Below are positions 1 to 8,980 of a stretch of DNA of 64,000 bases, piece by piece. The DNA comes from Bacteroidota bacterium (GTDB lineage: Bacteria > Bacteroidota > Bacteroidia > Flavobacteriales_D > Crocinitomicaceae), in contig JACPUU010000018.1 in assembly GCA_016192075.1 (NCBI GenBank), positions 217,644 to 281,643 of the forward strand, in the 5' to 3' direction. Each line of letters begins with the position of its first letter. Position 1 is the stretch's first letter. The notes below the pieces were generated by a model, which saw nothing but the letters and a program-made list of their open reading frames with translations, had not been told where the DNA came from and ran no database searches. The position numbers and the translations under genes are program-made.

Positions 1-99
1 TTTTAATTTTTTGCCGCGTCTGGCAAAAATGAGGTGCTAAAGTACAAAAATTTCTTTTTTATCAACGTTTATCCCTTATTTTTCAACTATCCGGCTATA

Positions 100-1134
100 T
101 TAAATTTGTGTAAACTCACCGCAGCAATTTTTCTGCAACGCCTCTTTACGTTCAGAAAGGGCTGAATATCTGCCTAAAACATACATCATTTTGGTTATTG
201 CTGCCTCTGTTGTCAGGTCATAGCCGCCAATAACCCCAAGCCGCACAAACATCAGGCTTGTTTCATATTTTCCATGGCTGACGGTACCTTTTCCACACTG
301 GGTAATATTAAGCACCAGTCCGCCTGCTTTCATGTAATCTCCAATGAGGGCTTCAAGTTCAGTTGATGAAAACGTGTTGCCGTTTCCATAACTTTCAATC
401 ACCACTCCTTCTGTATTCTCCCTGTCAAAGACAGAACGGAGGGCGTTCACCGGCATGCCCGGGAATAACTTAACAAGGCCCACCCGGTTATTAAATGCCG
501 TAAAAACCTCAAATTTCTGAAATCCTTTGCGGAGCAGGGCTGAGTGGTTAAACGCAATGTCCACGCCGGCCTCAGCCAACAGTGGATAATTCTCACTCAC
601 AAATGCCTCAAAATTACTGGTGCTTTGTTTGCTGGTGCGATTGCCGCGGTGCAGTTGAAACTCAAAATAAATAGCCACTTCCTGTACCATGGGTTCTCCC
701 ACCAAATCAAGTTTTCCGGCAATTTCAATGGCCGTGATCAGGTTTTCTTTTCCGTCTGTTCTGATCTGGCCTATGGGCAACTGCGAACCGGTTAAAATCA
801 CCGGTTTTTTAAGGCCGCTGAGCATAAAACTCAGGGCTGATGCCGTATACGCCATGGTATCTGAACCGTGGAGCACCACAAATCCGTCGTAATCTGAATA
901 GTTGTCAAAGATCGTTTTTGCAATTTCAGCCCAAATGGTTGGATTCATTTCAGAAGAATCAATGGGATTCTTCATAGAATGTGCCTCAAGCCGGTAATTA
1001 AATTGTTTCAATTCCGGAACACTGTTGTACAGATGCTCAAAATCAAAGGGCTTTAATGCGCCGGTCTCAGGATCATTGACCATTCCGATGGTTCCACCGG
1101 TGTAGATGATCAATACCTTTGGGTTTTTCATCAC
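100..1134 (-). CDS. ansA: Type I (cytoplasmic) L-asparaginase
   Basis: Predicted to hydrolyse L-asparagine to aspartate and ammonia. The 344-aa protein starts with the family's first threonine motif, TGGTIG at residues 12-17, and has the second motif as HGSDTM at 89-94. Family members usually have HGTDTM, so Ser91 replaces the Thr; both carry a hydroxyl. There is no signal peptide, which fits the cytoplasmic type I enzyme rather than the periplasmic type II. Length is normal for AnsA. A -7 box (TAACTTTG) lies 25 bp upstream of the ATG. The gene is followed on the same strand by no visible operon partner before the window edge, and tatD lies upstream with its own promoter box. Family assignment is secure; substrate preference is inferred. 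Confidence 0.93.
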   Translation of the reverse strand: MMKNPKVLIIYTGGTIGMVNDPETGALKPFDFEHLYNSVPELKQFNYRLEAHSMKNPIDSSEMNPTIWAEIAKTIFDNYSDYDGFVVLHGSDTMAYTASALSFMLSGLKKPVILTGSQLPIGQIRTDGKENLITAIEIAGKLDLVGEPMVQEVAIYFEFQLHRGNRTSKQSTSNFEAFVSENYPLLAEAGVDIAFNHSALLRKGFQKFEVFTAFNNRVGLVKLFPGMPVNALRSVFDRENTEGVVIESYGNGNTFSSTELEALIGDYMKAGGLVLNITQCGKGTVSHGKYETSLMFVRLGVIGGYDLTTEAAITKMMYVLGRYSALSERKEALQKNCCGEFTQI

Positions 1135-1159
1135 TTCAGCAAATTAACAATTGATAAAA

Positions 1160-1167
1160 CAAAGTTA
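1160..1167 (-). promoter_or_regulatory. -7 promoter box of asparaginase gene
   Basis: TAACTTTG on the minus strand, an exact match to the Bacteroidota -7 consensus TAnnTTTG, 25 bp before the ATG at 1134. No clear -33 TTTG was identified. Confidence 0.55.
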
Positions 1168-1198
1168 ATTAGGAAAACGAGGCAACGGTAAGTCTGGT

Positions 1199-1969
1199 TT
1201 ATTTTACGGTAGAAAAGAGCTGAAGAGCGTTAGCGCTTGTTATTTGATCCACTTCAGCAACACTGAGTCCTTTAATTTCGGCTACTTTTTGTGCAATGAT
1301 CTGGAGGTAAGCACTTTCATTTCGTTTGCCCCGGTGCGGTGCCGGCGCCAGGTAGGGCGCATCTGTTTCAAGCACCACATATTTGAGCGGAACGTAAGGC
1401 AGCACCCTGTCAAGACCTGAATTTTTAAAGGTGACCACGCCGCCTATTCCCAGCTTAAATCCACCGTAACTTAGTACGTGTTTGGCCTGTTCAACAGTGC
1501 CGGTAAAACAATGAAAAACGCCTGTGAGATCGTCGTCATTCAGTTCATCAATTATATCAAACGTGTCAGCAAATGCTTCGCGCACATGAATAACAACCGG
1601 CAGCTTTTTTTCTTTGGCCCAGATAAGCTGCTGTCTGAATGCTTTTTTCTGAAATTCAAGGGTAGACTGATCCCAATACAAATCCAACCCTATTTCACCC
1701 ACCGCACAATAGCCCCCTTTGTCAAGCCATGATTTAATAATACTCAACTGAGACTCCCAGTTTTCTTTTACGCTGCAGGGGTGAAGGCCCATCATGGGGA
1801 AACAATGGTCTGGAAATTTCTGTGCCAGCGCATGCAAACCTGCGATGGAATCAACGTCAACGTTGGGCAGCAGCATTCTGGAAACACCCCCTGCTATGGC
1901 CAATTTTACAACTGCCTCACGGTCTGTATCAAATTCTGTACTGTATAAATGGGTGTGCGTATCAATCAT
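1199..1969 (-). CDS. tatD: TatD family metal-dependent hydrolase (DNase)
   Basis: A 256-aa protein of the TatD/YcfH amidohydrolase-like family, cytoplasmic metal-dependent DNases. It opens with the metal-binding DTHTHL motif (residues 3-8). It also has GEIGLD near residue 97, HVREA and HCFTG histidine motifs in the middle, and ETDAPYLAP near residue 200, all in family order. Full length. The ATG at 1969 is supported by a TAACTTTG box only 5 bp upstream, suggesting a leaderless or nearly leaderless mRNA. The physiological substrate is not known from sequence. Confidence 0.92.
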   Translation of the reverse strand: MIDTHTHLYSTEFDTDREAVVKLAIAGGVSRMLLPNVDVDSIAGLHALAQKFPDHCFPMMGLHPCSVKENWESQLSIIKSWLDKGGYCAVGEIGLDLYWDQSTLEFQKKAFRQQLIWAKEKKLPVVIHVREAFADTFDIIDELNDDDLTGVFHCFTGTVEQAKHVLSYGGFKLGIGGVVTFKNSGLDRVLPYVPLKYVVLETDAPYLAPAPHRGKRNESAYLQIIAQKVAEIKGLSVAEVDQITSANALQLFSTVK

Positions 1970-1974
1970 CCGGA

Positions 1975-1982
1975 CAAAGTTA
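1975..1982 (-). promoter_or_regulatory. -7 promoter box of tatD
   Basis: TAACTTTG on the minus strand, 5 bp upstream of the tatD ATG. Transcription would begin at or very close to the start codon. Confidence 0.6.
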
Positions 1983-2196
1983 AGAAAGTGAAACCGGGCA
2001 CAGAAGTACTAAAGCAGGAAAGTTGGGGTCTAAATGTGACCTGTTTTTTGTAATCCTGCCAAATATCAGCCAAAAAACGTTTGGAAAACGACCTGGATGC
2101 TTAAAAGAGAACACGATAAGGGTTAAAAACAGCGATGGGAAAATTCAGCAGAAACCTAATAAGCGAATACGGCAGACTATCCGCTACAGCGTTTTC

Positions 2197-3066
2197 TCAA
2201 TGCCAGTCCGGGCACGAATCACACCCATTGATCGCCGGCACATAAAAGAAAATGCCGCCTAACAATTCCCATTGGCCATACACAAATTTCTGGCGGGCAA
2301 AATCAGGAGCGTCCTGAATGGTGCGGTTGTGCGGCAAATAAATAAAACCACCGGACCAGTTTGACTGAAAGAAAAAGCGGTTAAAAAAATCAAACCTTAC
2401 GCCGGTATGGGCTGAAATTCCAAAACCGGTTAATCCAAACCGGGAGTGATATTCCTGACCGTCCCAAAAAAAATCCGTTTGCGTTACAACAGGACCCACT
2501 CCCATTCCCAGGCGCTGATGAATGGCAAATTTCTGATTTTTGGTTTCAAAACGGGGTGTTGTATTGTTGAGCTGAAGTGAAATGTAATTGAGGCCATTGG
2601 TGTTTTCATAATGCAGGTCCTGCTCACGAATTGGAATTTTGCCGGTAGAACGGTCATACACCCCATTCAATTCACTGTTTGTTGTAGCAATGGTGCCCAC
2701 CAGGTAAAGGGTTTGATTGCCTGCCATCACATACTTCATGTGGTCATACCCGACAGACAGATCCCAATGATCAGCATAATAATACCCGACGCGGACATTA
2801 AACTGCGGAACAGAAATGGATTTTATATTTACATACGTTGAGAATTCTCGCGAAGGCCGGTCATGCGCTTCCAGATCTTCTGCAATAAAATTGTAACCGG
2901 GACCCTGAAAATTGACGTCACTTTTAGAGTAAATATCACGGTTATATCCCCAGTAAAAATACATGGTGTTTTTGCGCGTGCTGTACTTGCGTTTAGACGA
3001 CCACTTTTGCGCATCAGCATGTGACGCAAGTATGATCAAAACCAGTAAGAGAATTGCTTTTTTCAT
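2197..3066 (-). CDS. Secreted, probably outer-membrane protein of unknown function
   Basis: A 289-aa protein with a clear Sec signal peptide (hydrophobic residues 4-17, cleavage after HADA, mature N-terminus QKWSSK). The rest alternates aromatic and polar residues in short strands (for example YYWGYNRD-type and RVGYYYADHW segments) and contains phrases such as WDLSVGYDHMKY and IHQRLGMGVGP that are common in small beta-barrel outer-membrane proteins. No catalytic motif is visible. The last residues are CDSCPDWH, without the terminal aromatic of a classic barrel. Function is unknown. A 227-bp gap with no recognised signal separates it from tatD. Confidence 0.75.
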   Translation of the reverse strand: MKKAILLLVLIILASHADAQKWSSKRKYSTRKNTMYFYWGYNRDIYSKSDVNFQGPGYNFIAEDLEAHDRPSREFSTYVNIKSISVPQFNVRVGYYYADHWDLSVGYDHMKYVMAGNQTLYLVGTIATTNSELNGVYDRSTGKIPIREQDLHYENTNGLNYISLQLNNTTPRFETKNQKFAIHQRLGMGVGPVVTQTDFFWDGQEYHSRFGLTGFGISAHTGVRFDFFNRFFFQSNWSGGFIYLPHNRTIQDAPDFARQKFVYGQWELLGGIFFYVPAINGCDSCPDWH

Positions 3067-3094
3067 GCCTTAGTGTAACGGATTTGCGGTAATC

Positions 3095-3124
3095 TTGTTA
3101 CAGAACAAATTTACGCTATTTTTG
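3095..3124 (+). promoter_or_regulatory. Bacteroidota-type promoter of yraN
   Basis: TTG at 3095-3097, a 19-bp spacer and TATTTTTG at 3117-3124, matching the -33/-7 pattern. The ATG at 3132 is 7 bp after the -7 box, so the leader is very short. Confidence 0.65.
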
Positions 3125-3131
3125 TTGAATC

Positions 3132-3494
3132 ATGGCTGAACACAATGAATTAGGAAGACAGGGAGAGGAGATTGCGGCCAATTTTCTGGTCAAAAAAGGC
3201 TATCAGATTGTGGCCCGCAACTATACCTTCAAAAAACTTGAACTGGATATTATTGCCAAAAAAGGCGGTAAATTAATTGTGGTAGAAGTAAAAACACGCA
3301 ACAGTGATTACCTGGCCGGGCCCGAAATTACAGTGACCAAAACCAAACAAAAATCCATCATTAAAGCCGCTAATTTTTACATTCAGGAGAATGACCTGGA
3401 CCTGGAAACGCAGTTTGATATTGTTTCCATTATTCTGAACGCCAAAGAACAGACGATTGAACATTTGGAAGATGCGTTTTATCCGTTGTTGTAG
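3132..3494 (+). CDS. yraN: YraN/UPF0102 family endonuclease-like protein
   Basis: A 120-aa protein of the UPF0102 family, which has a Holliday-junction-resolvase/restriction-endonuclease-like fold. Visible signature: GRQGEEIAANFL near residue 9, then ELDIIAKKGGKLIVVEVKTR around residues 37-56 with the D, E and K of a PD-(D/E)xK nuclease core. Family length is about 120, so the gene is complete. Its cellular role is still poorly defined. It is preceded by a strong -33/-7 promoter and its stop codon lies inside the left arm of a long hairpin (3485-3524). Confidence 0.9.
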   Translation: MAEHNELGRQGEEIAANFLVKKGYQIVARNYTFKKLELDIIAKKGGKLIVVEVKTRNSDYLAGPEITVTKTKQKSIIKAANFYIQENDLDLETQFDIVSIILNAKEQTIEHLEDAFYPLL

Positions 3495-3524
3495 GCGTTG
3501 GTCGCAACCAACGCCTGCAACAAC
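3485..3524. repeat. Long perfect-arm hairpin over the yraN stop codon
   Basis: Inverted repeat with a 10-bp perfect inner stem (3493-3502 with 3507-3516), a 4-nt loop and a further 7-bp outer stem (3485-3491 with 3518-3524) after one mismatch. No T-run follows, so it is not a standard intrinsic terminator. It could stabilise the mRNA 3' end or be a dispersed palindromic repeat; its inner GGTCGCAACC resembles the palindrome at 48227-48240. Confidence 0.7.
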
Positions 3525-3576
3525 GTTTGGCCCTTCCCCAAGAAATCACTAAATTCGCGCCTTTCTATTGATTCTC

Positions 3577-6500
3577 ATGAGCACAAAATATACCGAATAC
3601 AAGGGGCTTGATTTACCCAAAGTAGCCGACGAAGTTTTAACAACGTGGAAAGACAAAAACGTCTTTCAGCAAAGCATTGAAACCCGTGATGCCCAAAAAA
3701 CCTTTGTGTTTACCGAAGGGCCTCCGTCAGCCAATGGTTTGCCGGGTATTCACCACGTGATGTCACGTGCCATCAAAGATATTTTTTGCCGCTATAAAAC
3801 ACTCAAGGGATACCGCGTTAACCGCAAAGCTGGCTGGGATACGCACGGCTTACCGGTTGAATTGAAAGTGGAAAAAGAATTGGGCATTACCAAAGAAGAC
3901 ATTGGCCATAAAATTTCAGTAGACGATTACAACAAAGCCTGCCGTGAAGCGGTGATGCGCTATACTGATATCTGGAACGACCTCACGCTGAAGATGGGTT
4001 ATTGGGTGGACATGGAACACCCCTACATCACCTATGACAGCAAATACATGGAAAGTGTGTGGTGGCTTTTGCGTGAGATTTACAACAAGAATCTGATGTA
4101 CAAAGGCTATACCATTCAGCCTTATTCACCTAAAGCGGGAACGGGTTTAAGTTCACATGAAATTAATCAGCCGGGGTGTTATCGGGATGTGAAGGATACC
4201 ACGTGCGTGGCACAGTTTAAAGTAGGTGACTTCGGCTCCGCTCAGTCACCAGATTTGGTCAAAAAACTCTGGGGGGGGCTTCCCTTCGGGGAGCTGTCCG
4301 AAGGACTGAGGGGTCAGGGGGAAATTTACCTGCTCGCCTGGACAACAACACCCTGGACGCTTCCATCAAACACAGCACTGACCGTTGGGCCCAAAATTGA
4401 ATACGTTTTGGTGCAGACATTTAACCAATACACGCACGAAAAAATTCAGGTAATTCTGGCCAAAAACCTGGTGGCAAAACAATTTGCCGGAAAGTTTCAG
4501 GCAGTAGAATCTGCGAGCGATTTGAACTACAGTGCCGGTGATAAAAAAATTCCTTATTACGTTGTTGGATCGTGTTTGGGAACAGATCTGGTCGGCATCA
4601 AATACGAACAACTTTTGCCGTACACACTCCCTTATCAAAATGCGGAAAAAGCATTTGTCGTTATTCCGGGTGATTTTGTTACGACCGAAGATGGAACGGG
4701 CATTGTACACACCGCACCTACCTTTGGCGCAGATGATGCTTTCGTGGCTAAACAAGCCGGCGTTCCGCCGATGTTGATTTTAGATGAAAACGGTAACCCG
4801 GTTCCGCTGGTTGATTTACAGGGACGTTTCCGTAAAGAGGTGAAAGATGCTGTTTTTGGCTTAGGCGGCGAATATGTAAAAGCAGAATATTTAGAAGAAG
4901 GTGAAGCCGAAATTGAACTGGCAAAACAGAAAGAAAATCTCAAACACATCATTGCAGATTTAAAGGCCTACATGAGTGTGGACGAGCGCATCACGCTGAA
5001 ACTGAAAATTGAAAACAAAGCCTTTAAAATTGAAAAATACGAGCACAGCTATCCACATTGCTGGCGCACTGATAAACCGGTTTTATACTATCCGTTAGAC
5101 TCCTGGTTTATTAAAGTGACCGATCATCGTGACCGCATGGTGGAACTAAATACAACCATCAACTGGAAACCCAAATCAACCGGTGAAGGGCGTTTTGGTG
5201 AGTGGCTGAAAAATGCAAACGACTGGAACCTGTCACGCTCCCGTTATTGGGGAATTCCAATTCCGGTTTGGACATCTGAAGATAAGACCGAACAAATCTG
5301 TATTGGCTCTGTGGAGCAGCTGAAAGCAGAGGTTGAAAAAGCCGTTACAGCTGGTGTTATGAAAACCAATCCGCTGGCTGATTTTAAGCCGGGTGACATG
5401 TCTGACTCAAATTACGCAAACGTAGATTTGCACAAGAATTATGTAGATTCCCTGATTTTGGTTTCTGCAAGTGGTAAACCCATGAAACGGGAGTCTGATT
5501 TAATTGACGTTTGGTTTGATTCAGGCGCTGCACCGTATGCGCAATTTCACTACCCGTTTGAGAATAAAGAACAGATTGATAACCGCACTTATTTTCCGTC
5601 TGATTTTATTGCAGAGGGAGTTGACCAAACCCGCGGCTGGTTTTATACACAACATGTTATTTCAACCCTTGTTTTTGATTCGGTGGCATACAAAAATGTC
5701 GTTTCAAACGGTCTTGTGCTTGATAAAAACGGACAGAAAATGTCCAAGCGCTTAGGCAACACCGTTGACCCTTTTGAAACGCTAAAAACTTACGGACCCG
5801 ATGCCACACGCTGGTACATGGTCACCAACGCACAACCCTGGGATAACCTGAAATTTGATACCGATGGTATTGTGGAAGTGCAGCGTAAATTTTTTGGAAC
5901 GCTGTACAACACCTATTCGTTTTTTGCCCTGTATGCAAACATTGACGGCTTCCATTTTTCAGAAAAAGAAATTGACTACAAAGCCCGTCCTGAAATGGAC
6001 CGGTGGATTTTGTCCAAACTGAATTCATTGATCAAAACGGTTGATGAGGCCTATGCCGATTATGAGCCAACCAAAGCCGGACGCGCTATTCAGCAGTTTT
6101 TGAGTGATGAGCTTTCAAACTGGTACGTGCGTTTATGCCGTCGCCGTTTCTGGAAAGGATCGTATGAAACCGATAAAATTTCAGCCTACCAGACATTGTA
6201 TCGCTGCCTTGAAACAATCTGTATTCTGGGCGCTCCCATTGCACCTTTTTACCTGGATCATTTGTTTACCGATCTCAATAAAATAACGAAAAGACATGAG
6301 GCTGATTCGGTTCACCTGGTGTTGATTCCGGCTTCAAATCCGGCTGAAATTGATTTGGATTTAGAAGAGAAAATGGACATTGCCCAAAAGGTTTCTTCAA
6401 TGGTTTTAAGTTTGCGCAAAAAAGAGCAAATCAAGGTGCGCCAACCGTTACAGCGCATTATGGTGCCGGTTTTAGACAAAGATTTTACCCGCCGTATTGA

Positions 6501-7101
6501 AGAGGTTAAAGACATTATTTTGTCTGAAGTCAACATTAAACAAATTGAGTTGCTTGAAGACACCAATGGTATTATTGTCAAAAAAATCAAGCCTAATTTC
6601 AAAACCATTGGCAAAAAATACGGCAAGCAAATGAAAGCCATTACCGAGCTTGCAAAAAACTGGACCAATGCCGATATTCAAAAAATAGAAGCTCAGGCAG
6701 GTTGGAAAGGAGACGTTGAGGGAACGCCGGTAGAACTGGAAATGGAAGATTTCGAAATCACGACAGACGACATTCCGGGTTGGTTGGTAACTTCTGAAGG
6801 CCGTATCACCGTTGCGCTGGATGTAACGCTTACCGATGATTTAAAACGTGAGGGTATTGCCCGTGAAATAATCAACCGCGTACAAAATTTACGCAAAGAC
6901 AGTGGTTTAGAAGTAACTGATAAAATTCACGTCACCGTTGACACCAACGACCTCATCAAATCAGCTATTGAAGCCAACAAAGAATTCATTTGCAACGAGG
7001 TTTTAGCCAAAGAAATTGCCTTTGGAAAGCTGGATCCTTCGAAAGCGTTGAATGCTGAGTTGGAAGAAGGGGAGACGTTTATTGCGTTGGTGAAGGGGTA
7101 G
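3577..7101 (+). CDS. ileS: Isoleucyl-tRNA synthetase
   Basis: Charges tRNA-Ile with isoleucine and edits valine. 1174 aa from the ATG at 3577; a TTG three codons earlier is open but less likely. It is of the large type usual in Bacteroidota. The class I HIGH motif appears as GIHH within NGLPGIHHVMSRAIKD (near residue 57), and KMSKS appears as KMSKRLGN (near residue 724). The connective-peptide editing domain includes TTTPWTLPSN and DGTGIVHTAPTFG. The tRNA-binding C-terminal part is complete. Oddity: about residues 216-251, just before LLAWTTTPW, contain a G/S/L-rich stretch that seems about 20 residues longer than I expect here. The underlying DNA holds a 26-bp hairpin repeat (4225-4250), a G8 tract (4271-4278) and a second hairpin, suggesting an in-frame repeat insertion. 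Confidence 0.96.
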   Translation: MSTKYTEYKGLDLPKVADEVLTTWKDKNVFQQSIETRDAQKTFVFTEGPPSANGLPGIHHVMSRAIKDIFCRYKTLKGYRVNRKAGWDTHGLPVELKVEKELGITKEDIGHKISVDDYNKACREAVMRYTDIWNDLTLKMGYWVDMEHPYITYDSKYMESVWWLLREIYNKNLMYKGYTIQPYSPKAGTGLSSHEINQPGCYRDVKDTTCVAQFKVGDFGSAQSPDLVKKLWGGLPFGELSEGLRGQGEIYLLAWTTTPWTLPSNTALTVGPKIEYVLVQTFNQYTHEKIQVILAKNLVAKQFAGKFQAVESASDLNYSAGDKKIPYYVVGSCLGTDLVGIKYEQLLPYTLPYQNAEKAFVVIPGDFVTTEDGTGIVHTAPTFGADDAFVAKQAGVPPMLILDENGNPVPLVDLQGRFRKEVKDAVFGLGGEYVKAEYLEEGEAEIELAKQKENLKHIIADLKAYMSVDERITLKLKIENKAFKIEKYEHSYPHCWRTDKPVLYYPLDSWFIKVTDHRDRMVELNTTINWKPKSTGEGRFGEWLKNANDWNLSRSRYWGIPIPVWTSEDKTEQICIGSVEQLKAEVEKAVTAGVMKTNPLADFKPGDMSDSNYANVDLHKNYVDSLILVSASGKPMKRESDLIDVWFDSGAAPYAQFHYPFENKEQIDNRTYFPSDFIAEGVDQTRGWFYTQHVISTLVFDSVAYKNVVSNGLVLDKNGQKMSKRLGNTVDPFETLKTYGPDATRWYMVTNAQPWDNLKFDTDGIVEVQRKFFGTLYNTYSFFALYANIDGFHFSEKEIDYKARPEMDRWILSKLNSLIKTVDEAYADYEPTKAGRAIQQFLSDELSNWYVRLCRRRFWKGSYETDKISAYQTLYRCLETICILGAPIAPFYLDHLFTDLNKITKRHEADSVHLVLIPASNPAEIDLDLEEKMDIAQKVSSMVLSLRKKEQIKVRQPLQRIMVPVLDKDFTRRIEEVKDIILSEVNIKQIELLEDTNGIIVKKIKPNFKTIGKKYGKQMKAITELAKNWTNADIQKIEAQAGWKGDVEGTPVELEMEDFEITTDDIPGWLVTSEGRITVALDVTLTDDLKREGIAREIINRVQNLRKDSGLEVTDKIHVTVDTNDLIKSAIEANKEFICNEVLAKEIAFGKLDPSKALNAELEEGETFIALVKG
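4225..4304 (+). repeat. Palindromic repeat element(s) inserted in frame in ileS
   Basis: 4225-4250 is a 26-bp hairpin: 7-nt arm GGTGACT, core TCGGCTCCGCTC, perfectly complementary arm AGTCACC. The same core with different arms occurs between genes at 25610, 25763 and in the parS array. A second hairpin, CCTTCGG (4283-4289) with CCGAAGG (4298-4304), follows a G8 run. The reading frame stays open. Insertion is inferred from the repeat family and the extra length before the conserved LAWTTTPW. Confidence 0.7.
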
Positions 7102-7522
7102 GTGTTTTGAATAACGGCTATTGAACCGGGAATATAAAATGCCGGGGTAAAATTCAGTTACCTGCCTTCCTCGCTTGGGTGCGCGACACCTGAGGCTTTA
7201 GTAGTAATAAAAGGAGGAAAGAGTTGTAGGTGGAATTAGCGTGTCCGGAGTTTCAAGCCACAATCATTGGACTTTTTTGCTCTTGCTCTTGACTTGTGGA
7301 CGATGATGTACATCCAGATAAAAAAATCAGGCTTGCTTCGCAGAAAATTTTCAAATACGCCTTCCTCTTTTTTTAAATATACGGCTATTTGGTATGATTA
7401 ATTTTTCACACACGGAACTTTGTCACAACGAATAAAATCAGGCGCGCACCTGATTAAACCCTTTTATTTTACTTGCCCGCCAACTCTATTTTGTCTTATA
7501 TTTGTTTGAACAAAAAACACTT
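7102..7522. other. Intergenic region with a hairpin and a promoter
   Basis: 421 bp without a convincing gene. It holds a small GGTG/CACC hairpin near 7180, a 7-bp stem hairpin at 7436-7455 (AATCAGG with CCTGATT), and the promoter at 7473-7504. No known RNA family was recognised. Confidence 0.6.
7473..7504 (+). promoter_or_regulatory. Bacteroidota-type promoter of glycine-rich T9SS protein gene
   Basis: TTG at 7473-7475, a 21-bp spacer, and TATATTTG at 7497-7504, 18 bp before the ATG at 7523. Confidence 0.65.
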
Positions 7523-8854
7523 ATGAAAAAATCGCTACTTATTCTTGGTGCTCTTTCTCTCTTAAATACGGGAAAAGCCCAAACCGTTACTTTTAACTAT
7601 ACCGGCGCACTTGATTCACTTCAAATTCCAAACTGCATTGACAGCATTACCATTAATGCCTGGGGAGCAGAAGGCGGCACAACCATTGATGGCGGGCTTC
7701 CCGGAAAAGGCGCTTATATCAGCACAAAAATGGACGTTACTGCCGGGCAGTGGATCTACATCCAGGTGGGCGGACAAGATGGTTACAACGGTGGTGGTGA
7801 AGGAGGTTATGGAACACCAACAACCGGTATTGGTGATTATGCCGGCAACGGCGGTGGCGCATCTGATGTACGTTTTGGCGGAACAACCCTGGCTGACCGA
7901 AAAGTAGTGGCGGCCGGTGGCGGTGGTGGCGGACGCAGTTATGTAAATGGCAGTTGTGTGCCTTGTGGAGTTGGTGGCAGCGGCGGTGACGGCGGTGTTA
8001 CAAACGGCCTTGACGGAGAAGATGCCATTAATGGCGGATACGGTGCTAACCCGGGCGGAGCAGGAAAAGGAGGAACACAAATTGCCGGTGGTGATGGTGG
8101 TTTAGGCGTTGAAGGTGATCCCGGAAATCCCGGCTCTCTTGGTCAGGGAGGCATCGGAGTTGATGGTCAATACAGTGTTGCCGGCGGTGGCGGCGGTGGC
8201 GGTTATTATGGCGGCGGATCGGGTGTAAATGCCAATTCTTCTCCGGGCTCAGGCGTAGCCGGTTCGGGCGGCGGCGGCGGGTCATCGTATTATGACCCAA
8301 CTGTTGTTTTTGTGAATGGTCTTCCAGGCATCAGAACCGGCAACGGTCAGGTTACCATTACCTATATTCACAGTTCACCAATCATGACAACCGCTGTAGG
8401 ACAATCTGATATTACTTTAAATTCATTGCAGGCCGGCGTTTCTTACCAGTGGCTCAATTGCGGAACAGGTTATGCCGTTGTACCAGGTGCAACCAATCAA
8501 TCCTATACCGCCACAGCAAATGGCTCATACGCCGTTGAACTGGATAACGGAAACGGATGCGTAGACACTTCAGCCTGTTTTGCCATTACCCAGGTAAGTC
8601 TTTCTGAATACGATGACCTCAACGTAGCCGTTTATCCAAACCCGGCCAACAACCAGGTTCAGGTAACGGTGAATGCCAACACCACAAACATCATGGTACA
8701 TGTTTATGATGCTGAAGGACGCCTGGTCCTGGAGGCGGCACAAAATAATCCACTATTTACCCTGAACATTGAATCACTTGAATCAGGCGTTTATATTCTT
8801 CAGCTAAACGCTGATGAAACGCTGGTTTCACGCATACAATTGATCAAAAACTAA
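7523..8854 (+). CDS. Glycine-rich secreted protein with T9SS type A sorting domain
   Basis: 443 aa. The ATG at 7523 gives a clean signal peptide (MKKSLLILGALSLLNTGKA, then QTVTF). After a short beta-rich start, residues ~40-270 are extremely glycine-rich (runs of GGGGGG, motifs GNGGGASDVRFGG and ADRKVVAAGGGGG), like surface glycine-rich domains found in adhesins. Residues ~290-355 form an Ig-like module (YQWLNC, ATNQSY, NGCVDTSAC) that recurs in the cargo at 20516. The last ~75 residues (YPNPANNQ through SGVYILQLN to RIQLIKN) are a T9SS type A C-terminal domain, so the protein should cross the outer membrane and be anchored or released. Function is probably surface binding, but this is inference. 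A terminator follows. Confidence 0.88.
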   Translation: MKKSLLILGALSLLNTGKAQTVTFNYTGALDSLQIPNCIDSITINAWGAEGGTTIDGGLPGKGAYISTKMDVTAGQWIYIQVGGQDGYNGGGEGGYGTPTTGIGDYAGNGGGASDVRFGGTTLADRKVVAAGGGGGGRSYVNGSCVPCGVGGSGGDGGVTNGLDGEDAINGGYGANPGGAGKGGTQIAGGDGGLGVEGDPGNPGSLGQGGIGVDGQYSVAGGGGGGGYYGGGSGVNANSSPGSGVAGSGGGGGSSYYDPTVVFVNGLPGIRTGNGQVTITYIHSSPIMTTAVGQSDITLNSLQAGVSYQWLNCGTGYAVVPGATNQSYTATANGSYAVELDNGNGCVDTSACFAITQVSLSEYDDLNVAVYPNPANNQVQVTVNANTTNIMVHVYDAEGRLVLEAAQNNPLFTLNIESLESGVYILQLNADETLVSRIQLIKN

Positions 8855-8870
8855 ACGCAGTAACTACTTT

Positions 8871-8929
8871 AAAGCCGGTTCGACAGATCCTGAAACAAGT
8901 TCAGGATGACAGTCGGACCGGCTTTTTTT
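8871..8929 (+). terminator. Intrinsic terminator with nested hairpin
   Basis: AAAGCCGGT pairs with ACCGGCTTT and is followed by a run of T. Between the arms lies a second palindrome, ATCCTGAA with TTCAGGAT. It terminates the glycine-rich T9SS gene. Confidence 0.8.
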
Positions 8930-8963
8930 GTTTAAATGAAATTATGAATTAACGAAATCTGCC

Positions 8964-8971
8964 TATATTTG
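8964..8971 (+). promoter_or_regulatory. -7 promoter box of tRNA-Leu
   Basis: TATATTTG, exact match to TAnnTTTG, 9 bp upstream of the first tRNA base. Confidence 0.6.
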
Positions 8972-8980
8972 CACCCGCCT

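Noticed and set aside
8046..8300. Antisense open frame opposite the glycine-rich region
   Set aside because: Produced by the GGC/GGT-rich codons of the real gene; the H/R-rich peptide has no family features.
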